From Dichotomocladium elegans (Eukaryota > Mucoromycota > Mucoromycetes > Mucorales > Lichtheimiaceae), in NCBI GenBank assembly GCA_025716815.1, contig JAIXMN010000001.1, forward strand, positions 2,108,001-2,172,000: DNA of 64,000 nt, written 5' to 3'. The notes beneath the pieces were generated by a model. That model saw only the letters and a list, made by a program, of their open reading frames with translations, was not told where the DNA came from and made no database searches. The position numbers and the translations under genes are program-made. Positions 46,600 to 54,318 of the stretch are shown here, in pieces; position 1 is the stretch's first letter, and every line of letters begins with the position of its first letter.

Positions 46600-46900
46600 C
46601 AAGTGATGATAAAGTGAATGCCACATGCACGACGAAAGATGTCACACAACGAAGCTTCCTCTCTAAATGCATTGAGTTCTCGAGGATATCGATGCGCCTA
46701 TTTTCTATCCTATCTGCCTGAACTCAATTCTATTGAGCAGTTTGGGTTGATTGTGAAGAGCAAAGTAAAACGTAATAGGTTCTTGAGGAGTGAGACACCA
46801 ATGACCCTAATCAATGAAACATCGAATGACTTAAAGTTGAGCGATTTCGAGGAATTCGTCTCTCATCCTTTCAGGTGTCTAGCTAGCTGTCGTTATGGGG
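46600..46900 (+). pseudogene. Tc1/mariner-like DDE transposase, C-terminal remnant
   Basis: The frame at 46618-46935 reads SRGYRCAYF, then YLPELNSIEQFGLIVKSKV and KRNRFLRSETPMTLI, ending LSDFEEFVSHPFRC. This is the third-acidic-residue (E of IEQF) segment and tail of a Tc1/mariner/IS630-like transposase; the normal block is PYSPELNPIEQFW. The upstream catalytic Asp blocks are not readable in one frame, and the motif has drifted (LPELNS for SPELNP), so the copy is dead. Confidence 0.65.
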
Positions 46901-47754
46901 AAAACAATTATTCGACTAGGGATAATTCTACATAGACCATCATGGTATGTATATGGATATGAATATGTTAAGAAAGAGAGGGAAAAGGGTGAATATGAGA
47001 AGATATCGTATCCCCGACCTCTTTGGGTATGTTGAAAGATTGTTGAGATATAAAGAGCATTACTTTTATATGCGATGATGCAATATTAGATCGGACCTCA
47101 GATAAAACGAAGAAATACAGTGTATAATTACGACATACGGATGGTCACTTACCTGATTGTATAGAACAACTCATCAGCGAAACAGATGATAAAGAGCTTT
47201 GTCATGTAAGTTCTTTTTGGAGTGTATGTTTGTCTATAATTGATAACAAATGTATAGTTATACACATGTTCATTGAAATGAGACAAAACTTTGATGCAGT
47301 AGTGGCTTTAATATGCAGCACGTGGCGCACAACAAGACAGACTCTCTTTGCTACCTCATAATCAGACAACGTCACTTCGTCTATCACATTCTGATAAATC
47401 GGATTACCCCTGATGCAATGCTTTGCAGCTGAGTCATCACCTGTGTTTATGTTAACCATAATGAAAAAATCGAAGGGCCCGATTAGACTTGTCTGCAACA
47501 AACTGTGATATAAACAAAAAGCATGTGAAATAGCAGAGATGAGAGTCGTAGATGTAAGTTTTCTGAAGGAGGATATCATCTGATAAGTCATGACTGATCT
47601 CTTATAAATAATAGAGGTTCTGAGCGAACTATTTTATCTTTATCAAATCCTTCCTTATGCTCTTTTCCATGAGTTATCGGTATAAATCTTTATATCGACT
47701 TGTTTGTTATTCGGATCAGACACCTTCTGTCCTTTCTCGATCGACCAACTGTAC

Positions 47755-48210
47755 CATACTTGATGAGCCATAGAAGAGAGGCCAAAACGGAATCGCATCA
47801 TCCAGTAGGGCCACGTTTTGGCCGCCTTCGGGCAGGCTTTCCCCTCAGTTTTTTGCGTCTTGCCTTGTCTATGCATGTACCTGCCGTCGCTTCGACGTTG
47901 TTTCCACCCAAGGTGCTCTCATTTTTTTCACTCTTGTCTTCCTTGTCCCCGCGCTCACCAGGTGTATATTGCCAATGTCCCGCCTTTCGCCAGTTCCGTG
48001 CACGCTATTGTGGCCCTGCCGTTACTTCTGGCGCTCGCTCGTGCTTTGTCTCTGCCGTCGCGTTGCCGTTGCTTCTGGCGTGTTCTTGCCGCTGCTCCTG
48101 GCGCATCACCAATCTTCCGCCAAGATTATCGGCATGTGCACCCCTGGATACGCGTGGTGTGAGCCGGGTTGGTAAATCAAAGTATAAAACAGATGTTTTA
48201 TGTTGGTCCA
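47755..48210 (+). repeat. Diverged dispersed repeat, copy 2
   Basis: Aligns by eye with 20370-20790 over its whole length. It ends about 50 bp left of the large inverted repeat. Its ORF (47700-48380) is rich in Ala/Pro/Cys and is not conserved in copy 1, so I do not call a gene. Confidence 0.6.
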
Positions 48211-48257
48211 AAAATAAAATCGTGTTCACGTGTCACAAACAAATCGTTTATTTTTAC

Positions 48258-48345
48258 TTAGTTGATGCTCGCAATAAGATTGTTTTCTACATGATTTGTT
48301 GCACTTTTTTGGAGTGGAATAACCCCCGCCTAATTTTCAGATGTT
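48258..48345 (+). repeat. Outer inverted repeat arm, left
   Basis: It begins ACTTAGTTGATGCTCGCAAT and is matched by the reverse complement of 53073-53161 with only a few differences. The match stops sharply at the outer edge. Confidence 0.85.
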
Positions 48346-48386
48346 CAAACGATAATCCGGGCTATTCTAGACTATCCTAGACTGTA
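48346..48386. repeat. Outer decamer remnant, left
   Basis: It contains about two and a half units of the AGACTATCCT type next to the outer arm, ending where the 290 bp insertion begins. Confidence 0.75.
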
Positions 48387-48674
48387 ACAGTACAGGCACT
48401 GTTGTGCGAGTACTTACAAAGAGCGTCTGATATACAGCGTGGAGGAAGAGCGAACGCGACGAGAAGAACGATGATTATAATAATACAACGTGGGGATGCC
48501 CGAACATCACAGCGCATCCTTGTTTATATAATAAACAGTAGCGGGGTAAACAGTGGTATACATATAGGATCATCGTACAGAGAAAGTGAGTGTGGTGCAT
48601 AATATCGTCGCCGGAGATGCGGTCTTGATCGTGATCGTTATCCTTGTAGTATCTTGGTCGTCGGTCGATAGATC
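48387..48674. other. 290 bp segment inserted into the left decamer tract
   Basis: Present only on the left half of the palindrome and bounded on both sides by decamer sequence. It starts GTAACAGTACAGGCACTGTT, which contains a short inverted repeat (ACAGT...ACTGT). It has no ORF and no obvious terminal repeats. Confidence 0.6.
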
Positions 48675-48712
48675 CTAGACTATCCTAGGCTATCCTAGAC
48701 TATCCTAGACTT
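48675..48712. repeat. Decamer tract 3' of the left PD-(D/E)XK-like gene
   Basis: About four units of AGACTATCCT/AGGCTATCCT, 45 bp beyond the stop of the left gene. The equivalent position right of the other gene (53043-53067) has two to three units. Confidence 0.85.
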
Positions 48713-48757
48713 ATCATAAACTAAAAAACCATGCAGTCCATTACAATTATTTATTCA

Positions 48758-50278
48758 TCAATTGTGGTAAAGTTGGATATGACAGGATCTCTTGCGGTTC
48801 TTGGACTGGGAAAATAGCTGTTGGATATTTGCCATTGGCAAGGTTGGGGCACAGCGATGCTTGATGGTCTCCGGGTGTGCTGCACGAACACAGACGCGTT
48901 CAAAGATGTCCAAAACTTTGAGAATATCAGGAACCTTGTAAACCAAACCAGGCAACTCGTTGATGCTGTCTGGGACCTTGATAGTTGCGAGAGGAATCAT
49001 GGTATAAATGCTTTGGGCGGGTAACGTCAGAAGATAAAACACAACAGTTCGTCCAATGATTTGTACGGCCAGAATTCCTTCAAACAACTGATTGTCGAGA
49101 GCGTCCTTGCAAACCCTGGCTACCTTGATCAGATCCTTGCAAATAATAAAGTGATCGTCGCTGTACATGGCAGATTTGGCTTCACCATAGGCCAGGGTGG
49201 TTGCCCATTTGACGCCTAAAGACTTGGTTACACTCAGGTCTGGCCGGGAACTTGATACTTCCTTATACTTGGCCTCGAAGGTGGTTTCGTCCAGCCAGCG
49301 CAAGTAGATACTATTGTCTGGATCATCAAATAAACCGGCCAAAAAAGGATCAATGAAGCGAGAGCAAAGCTCCATCTCGTTCACGTTTTCTTCGATAGTC
49401 ACAAGAGGTAACTTTGAAACCAAGTTGCCGATCGCTTTGGCAATTTTCTTTTCCATGGTAGGTAGAGCCAGAGATTTAAAGCTGATCTCAGCTTCATCCC
49501 GGCCAATCTTTTTGTTAATAAACCGATCAAGGATGCTACTGAATTGTGTGGCCGTCGCGAGAGGGATGGGTTGACGCTTGATACCGTATGCTTGCTGGAT
49601 ATACTCGTCGATCATACGCCACTGATCATAATCAAAATATGGTTTCACCTCTTCCGGGTATTTATTTCCATCAAGAAGCAGCACTGAGGTGGATGATAGT
49701 ATCAATAGCAGATTGTCTTCTAATGAGAGCTTCCATTTGTTTGCTTTGAGCGACATCTTCATATTGTGAAATCCTGCTGACACATCAAGGTTGTTGATCA
49801 CCAAATGCTCGCCCAACGGCTGATCAAGGTTTATCCCATCGAAGCAAATGGCTTCATCAGACTGTCGTTTTTGTCCCGTCGTGCTTGACCCTGAGATGGA
49901 TTGGTTGACGTCCACTGATGCGCCTAGCAGTGTGCTGCTGCTGCTACTTTGATCGTGCTCACGCTGCTGGTTAGGGAGATGCTCATGATGGCTACCCTCA
50001 AAATGCGCTCTCATAGCACTCAGTTCAGCGCAATGATGCTGGCAAATTGGGCAACCAAAATGGATTGTAACAGCCAGATTTGAAGAAGTGGAGGAATCAC
50101 TGAGGTATAGATACGAGTCATTATTACGCAATCGTGCCTTGGTAATGCGGCTAGGAAAATCGAACTCGTGTGCCTGTGCAAGATGGCGTCGAAGGTTTTG
50201 TGATGTTCTGAAATTTGACTGACAGTCATCGCTCATAAAGCAGCGGTGAGCGATAAACACGGGAGTTGGTTGAGACAT
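48758..50278 (-). CDS. C2H2 protein with PD-(D/E)XK nuclease-like motif, left copy
   Basis: An intronless 506-aa protein. Two zinc fingers lie at the N-terminus: Cys13-x5-Cys19-x12-His32-x4-His37 and Cys76-x2-Cys79-x12-His92-x4-His97. After a Ser/Gln linker comes a globular domain with CSRFIDPFLAGLFDDPD, then SSRPDLSV (Asp347) followed 18 residues later by YGEAKSA (Glu366, Lys368). This D...E-x-K arrangement with the PD pair is the signature of PD-(D/E)XK nucleases, though no search was possible. The end (FSQSKNRKRSCHIQ) is basic. Related uncharacterised proteins are, from memory, abundant in Mucoromycota. It differs from the right copy at residue 46 (Thr/Ser) and 302 (Met/Thr) only. The ORF extends upstream without an ATG, so I used the first Met. 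Confidence 0.8.
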   Translation of the reverse strand: MSQPTPVFIAHRCFMSDDCQSNFRTSQNLRRHLAQAHEFDFPSRITKARLRNNDSYLYLSDSSTSSNLAVTIHFGCPICQHHCAELSAMRAHFEGSHHEHLPNQQREHDQSSSSSTLLGASVDVNQSISGSSTTGQKRQSDEAICFDGINLDQPLGEHLVINNLDVSAGFHNMKMSLKANKWKLSLEDNLLLILSSTSVLLLDGNKYPEEVKPYFDYDQWRMIDEYIQQAYGIKRQPIPLATATQFSSILDRFINKKIGRDEAEISFKSLALPTMEKKIAKAIGNLVSKLPLVTIEENVNEMELCSRFIDPFLAGLFDDPDNSIYLRWLDETTFEAKYKEVSSSRPDLSVTKSLGVKWATTLAYGEAKSAMYSDDHFIICKDLIKVARVCKDALDNQLFEGILAVQIIGRTVVFYLLTLPAQSIYTMIPLATIKVPDSINELPGLVYKVPDILKVLDIFERVCVRAAHPETIKHRCAPTLPMANIQQLFSQSKNRKRSCHIQLYHN

Positions 50279-50344
50279 GTAAAAAGTGGGAGAAAAATGA
50301 AAAAAAGTGGGAAGGTGTAGGCTGCAGATTGGGCACAACCAGAG

Positions 50345-50391
50345 AGGATAGTCTAGGATAGTCTAGGATAACCTAGGATAACCTAGACTAT
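50345..50391. repeat. Decamer tract 5' of the left PD-(D/E)XK-like gene
   Basis: About four full units (AGACTATCCT and AGGTTATCCT read on the minus strand) directly upstream of the gene arm. It sits where the 62-unit array sits on the other side. Confidence 0.9.
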
Positions 50392-50790
50392 CTGTGGTGT
50401 TTTCGTTGTTTTTTATGGTGGACAGTTAGAATACGATGAGACTCGTGGATGTCTTTTATTCGAATGAAATCGGAATTAAGATCCTCCATCGCTACACATT
50501 TATCTACTATTTATATGATTTATGGCAGAGGTCCTAATTAGGTCAACTGGCTACTCCGTCTTACACGGGTACTCGGAGATGGTAGCACTATTACAGATAA
50601 GGTGCTTATGTGTGTATCGGTGACCTCTATCATACGTTATATGTCCTTGTTCCTTTCAGACCATCCTCACGTCGGTAAAACCTCATAAAAACCCAGTGGG
50701 AGAAAAATAGAGGGAAAAAGACTGTGGAAATGGATCTGGTTATAAAGCGGCGTCATGGATCCTTCAATCCGTAATCACCTATGCGACACT
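50392..50790. promoter_or_regulatory. Unique centre of the palindrome, divergent promoter candidate
   Basis: The only sizeable single-copy segment between the two outward genes. Together with the decamer arrays it must contain both promoters. It has no ORF and no clear TATA element at the expected distance. Confidence 0.45.
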
Positions 50791-51410
50791 AGGTTATCCT
50801 AGGTTATCCTAGGTTATCCTAGACTATCCTAGACTATCCTAGACTATCCTAGACTATCCTAGGTTATCCTAGACTATCCTAGACTATCCTAGACTATCCT
50901 AGGTTATCCTAGACTATCCTAGGTTATCCTAGGTTATCCTAGACTATCCTAGACTATCCTAGACTATCCTAGACTATCCTAGGTTACCCTAGACTATCCT
51001 AGACTATCCTAGACTATCCTAGGCTATCCTAGACTATCCTAGGTTATCCTAGACTATCCTAGACTATCCTAGACTATCCTAGACTATCCTAGACTATCCT
51101 AGACTATCCTAGACTATCCTAGACTATCCTAGACTATCCTAGACTATCCTAGACTATCCTAGACTATCCTAGACTATCCTAGACTATCCTAGACTATCCT
51201 AGACTATCCTAGACTATCCTAGACTATCCTAGACTATCCTAGGTTATCCTAGACTATCCTAGACTATCCTAGGTTATCCTAGACTATCCTAGACTATCCT
51301 AGACTATCCTAGACTATCCTAGGTTATCCTAGGTTATCCTAGACTATCCTAGACTATCCTAGACTATCCTAGGTTATCCTAGGTTATCCTAGGTTATCCT
51401 AGGCTATCCT
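50791..51410. repeat. 62-copy 10-bp tandem array
   Basis: Exactly 620 bases in 62 decamers with no insertion or deletion. The units are mostly AGACTATCCT and AGGTTATCCT, with two AGGCTATCCT (51021, 51401) and one AGGTTACCCT (50981). Neighbouring units create CCTAGG or CCTAGA, so CTAG recurs every 10 bp, about one DNA helical turn. The array ends 66 bp before the right gene's ATG. Confidence 0.97.
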
Positions 51411-51476
51411 CTCTGATTGTGCCCAATCTGCAGCCTACACCTTCCCACTTTTTTTCGTTTTTCTCCCACTTTTTAC

Positions 51477-52997
51477 ATGTCTCAACCAACTCCCGTGTTT
51501 ATCGCTCACCGCTGCTTTATGAGCGATGACTGTCAGTCAAATTTCAGAACATCACAAAACCTTCGACGCCACCTTGCACAGGCACACGAGTTTGATTTTC
51601 CTAGCCGCATTTCCAAGGCACGATTGCGTAATAATGATTCGTATCTATACCTCAGTGATTCCTCCACTTCTTCAAATCTGGCTGTTACAATCCATTTTGG
51701 TTGCCCAATTTGCCAGCATCATTGCGCTGAACTGAGTGCTATGAGAGCGCATTTTGAGGGTAGCCATCATGAGCATCTCCCTAACCAGCAGCGTGAGCAC
51801 GATCAAAGTAGCAGCAGCAGCACACTGCTAGGCGCATCAGTGGACGTCAACCAATCCATCTCAGGGTCAAGCACGACGGGACAAAAACGACAGTCTGATG
51901 AAGCCATTTGCTTCGATGGGATAAACCTTGATCAGCCGTTGGGCGAGCATTTGGTGATCAACAACCTTGATGTGTCAGCAGGATTTCACAATATGAAGAT
52001 GTCGCTCAAAGCAAACAAATGGAAGCTCTCATTAGAAGACAATCTGCTATTGATACTATCATCCACCTCAGTGCTGCTTCTTGATGGAAATAAATACCCG
52101 GAAGAGGTGAAACCATATTTTGATTATGATCAGTGGCGTATGATCGACGAGTATATCCAGCAAGCATACGGTATCAAGCGTCAACCCATCCCTCTCGCGA
52201 CGGCCACACAATTCAGTAGCATCCTTGATCGGTTTATTAACAAAAAGATTGGCCGGGATGAAGCTGAGATCAGCTTTAAATCTCTGGCTCTACCTACCAT
52301 GGAAAAGAAAATTGCCAAAGCGATCGGCAACTTGGTTTCAAAGTTACCTCTTGTGACTATCGAAGAAAACGTGAACGAGACGGAGCTTTGCTCTCGCTTC
52401 ATTGATCCTTTTTTGGCCGGTTTATTTGATGATCCAGACAATAGTATCTACTTGCGCTGGCTGGACGAAACCACCTTCGAGGCCAAGTATAAGGAAGTAT
52501 CAAGTTCCCGGCCAGACCTGAGTGTAACCAAGTCTTTAGGCGTCAAATGGGCAACCACCCTGGCCTATGGTGAAGCCAAATCTGCCATGTACAGCGACGA
52601 TCACTTTATTATTTGCAAGGATCTGATCAAGGTAGCCAGGGTTTGCAAGGATGCTCTCGACAATCAGTTGTTTGAAGGAATTCTGGCCGTACAAATCATT
52701 GGACGAACTGTTGTGTTTTATCTTCTGACGTTACCCGCCCAAAGCATTTATACCATGATTCCTCTCGCAACTATCAAGGTCCCAGACAGCATCAACGAGT
52801 TGCCTGGTTTGGTTTACAAGGTTCCTGATATTCTCAAAGTTTTGGACATCTTTGAACGCGTCTGTGTTCGTGCAGCACACCCGGAGACCATCAAGCATCG
52901 CTGTGCCCCAACCTTGCCAATGGCAAATATCCAACAGCTATTTTCCCAGTCCAAGAACCGCAAGAGGTCCTGTCATATCCAACTTTACCACAATTGA
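51477..52997 (+). CDS. C2H2 protein with PD-(D/E)XK nuclease-like motif, right copy
   Basis: An intact 506-aa ORF with the same domains as the left copy: two C2H2 fingers (Cys13/Cys19/His32/His37 and Cys76/Cys79/His92/His97), the Asp347 and Glu366-x-Lys368 motif, and a basic C-terminus. Only residues 46 (Ser) and 302 (Thr) differ. Both copies keep all metal-binding and motif residues, so either selection or a very recent duplication or conversion preserved them. The codon before the TTG that opens the frame is a stop, so the Met at 51477 is the first usable start. The upstream flank is the 62-unit decamer array. Confidence 0.8.
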   Translation: MSQPTPVFIAHRCFMSDDCQSNFRTSQNLRRHLAQAHEFDFPSRISKARLRNNDSYLYLSDSSTSSNLAVTIHFGCPICQHHCAELSAMRAHFEGSHHEHLPNQQREHDQSSSSSTLLGASVDVNQSISGSSTTGQKRQSDEAICFDGINLDQPLGEHLVINNLDVSAGFHNMKMSLKANKWKLSLEDNLLLILSSTSVLLLDGNKYPEEVKPYFDYDQWRMIDEYIQQAYGIKRQPIPLATATQFSSILDRFINKKIGRDEAEISFKSLALPTMEKKIAKAIGNLVSKLPLVTIEENVNETELCSRFIDPFLAGLFDDPDNSIYLRWLDETTFEAKYKEVSSSRPDLSVTKSLGVKWATTLAYGEAKSAMYSDDHFIICKDLIKVARVCKDALDNQLFEGILAVQIIGRTVVFYLLTLPAQSIYTMIPLATIKVPDSINELPGLVYKVPDILKVLDIFERVCVRAAHPETIKHRCAPTLPMANIQQLFSQSKNRKRSCHIQLYHN

Positions 52998-53042
52998 TGA
53001 ATAAATAATTGTAATGGACTGCATGGTTTTTTAGTTTATGAT

Positions 53043-53067
53043 AAGTCTAGGATAGTCTAGGATAGCC
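53043..53067. repeat. Decamer tract 3' of the right gene
   Basis: Two to three decamers in inverted orientation relative to the main array, about 45 bp beyond the stop and next to the outer arm. Confidence 0.85.
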
Positions 53068-53072
53068 TGCAT

Positions 53073-53161
53073 TATCTGAAAGTTAGGCGGGGGGTTATTC
53101 TACTCCAAACAAGTGCAACAAATCATGTAGAAAACTATCTTATTGCGAGCATCAACTAAGA
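53073..53161 (-). repeat. Outer inverted repeat arm, right
   Basis: Reverse complement of 48258-48345 with a handful of substitutions and single-base indels. It ends at CATCAACTAAG; the flanks beyond differ. Confidence 0.85.
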
Positions 53162-53338
53162 GGAGTGTTATCCTTTGTAAATTGATTCGGTATAAAGTGG
53201 TCATTATACGTAGGAATATCTTTTTTTTTGCTCTTCACGTTTTATAACTTTTCTTTGTTGAGACATTTGTCAAAATATTTAACAGAATGAGAAAACAAAG
53301 CCATGGAAGTCATTTAGATATAAACTATCACACGCTTC

Positions 53339-53434
53339 ACCGATAGCACCGCAGGCACCGATTAGCACCGCGGGCACCGATAGCACCGCAGGCACCGATA
53401 GCACCGCAGGCACCGATAGCACCGCAGGCACTGA
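53339..53434. repeat. 18-bp minisatellite
   Basis: About five copies of a GCACCGATAGCACCGCAG-type unit; one copy has an extra T and a G change. It lies at the 3' end of the transposase pseudogene and makes its open frame end in a Gly-Ala-Cys-Gly-Ala-Ile repeat that is not part of the enzyme. Confidence 0.9.
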
Positions 53435-54190
53435 TTCTAGTCATTAGTGTCTCTTCTTCGAGAAACTTATTTCGTTTCATTTTACTTTTGACAATTGACC
53501 AGAACTGCTCAATTGGATTCAGTTCGGGAGAGTATGGAGGAAAATATACGAATCGTGATATACTTACCAATATCAGTTGAATTGTGAATAGGAGCATTAT
53601 CCATGACAAGGAAGTGTTCCATCATTTCTGGATACCTGTCCATTTCGTCGAGAGTAGCTTTTACAAAGATTAGATAATGGCCTGTCACTGTCCCTGTGCA
53701 ATAACCATCAGTCGCACGTCCAAGCTTTCTCTTTTGATACGTTTTGGAACTCTCAAGCTAACATTAATTAAGCGAGTTGCGGATATTGCACCTAAAATTG
53801 AAGTTGCGTTTGCCTTCGTTATAGGTACTGTAACTATCAAGCCAATTCCGTTTCAAATAAATGTGAATGGCTGATTCGTCAAGAAAAACACAATTTGTTG
53901 TGAAATCCAGGTCAGTTTGCTACCACTTTTGAACCCAATCGTACCTTTGGTGGAATTTTTCCTCGCTGTTTCTCTCCATAGGATGGAATTGTACCTGCTT
54001 AATAGATAGATTACACTGTTATCATGAAGTTGTGAACAGTCCTACGAGAAACGTTTTCAAAGTTTTGTTCCAAACTTTCTGCCACTTCACTAACCAGGGC
54101 AGAAGGACTCCCATCAATGTAATTTAAAAGAAATGCTTTATGTTTTTCCCCAAGAATACGACCTCGACCAAGCTAAACCGGTGCCAGGAA
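53430..54190 (-). pseudogene. Tc1/mariner-like (IS630 superfamily) DDE transposase, decayed
   Basis: All three catalytic blocks can be read on the minus strand in order, but in different frames with stops between: TNCVFLDESAIHIYL (first Asp), EHFLVMDNAPIHNST (second Asp), and YFPPYSPELNPIEQFWSIVK (Glu). Upstream, around 54000-54180, ILGEKHKAFLLNYIDGSPSA and FENVSRRTVHNFM resemble the helix-turn-helix DNA-binding part. A frameshift separates the second and third blocks. It is the most complete copy of the family in the window. The 3' end has been replaced by the 18-bp minisatellite. Confidence 0.75.
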
Positions 54191-54318
54191 AGGTAGTGAG
54201 AAAAGTATCGAGGTCAAAAAATTCCCTTACCAGCGGACGGACCGAAAAATAATTTTGAATCTACGCCCTTTTTCGTCTCTCTTTTGTTTTATCCCTTTAA
54301 TTTACACGGTCGGTCAAC

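Larger units (their letters stand above)
46184..48257. other. Repeat-rich intergenic region
   Basis: It holds a transposase remnant (46600-46900) and the second copy of a dispersed repeat (47755-48210). A 129-codon minus ORF at 47202-47591 has no recognised domain. The first bases are the DCTN6 promoter side. Confidence 0.5.
48258..53161. mobile_element. 4.9 kb inverted-duplication element carrying two outward PD-(D/E)XK-like genes
   Basis: The left half is the reverse complement of the right half: outer arms 48258-48345 and 53073-53161, and gene arms about 48676-50345 and 51405-53066. The gene arms include 5' and 3' flanks as well as the ORFs and are nearly identical. Between them are a 395 bp single-copy stretch (50396-50790) and a decamer array (50791-51410). 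Short arrays of the same decamer lie outside each gene. The left half is interrupted by about 290 bp (48387-48674) absent on the right. No transposase of a known class is encoded and no clear target-site duplication is seen at the outer ends, so calling it mobile is inference from structure. Confidence 0.6.

Noticed and set aside
47202..47591. 129-codon minus ORF
   Set aside because: AT-rich, no recognisable domain, no splice partner or promoter; left as intergenic.
50791..51410. CRISPR array
   Set aside because: Units are 10-bp tandem repeats with no spacers, and the genome is eukaryotic; this is a minisatellite.
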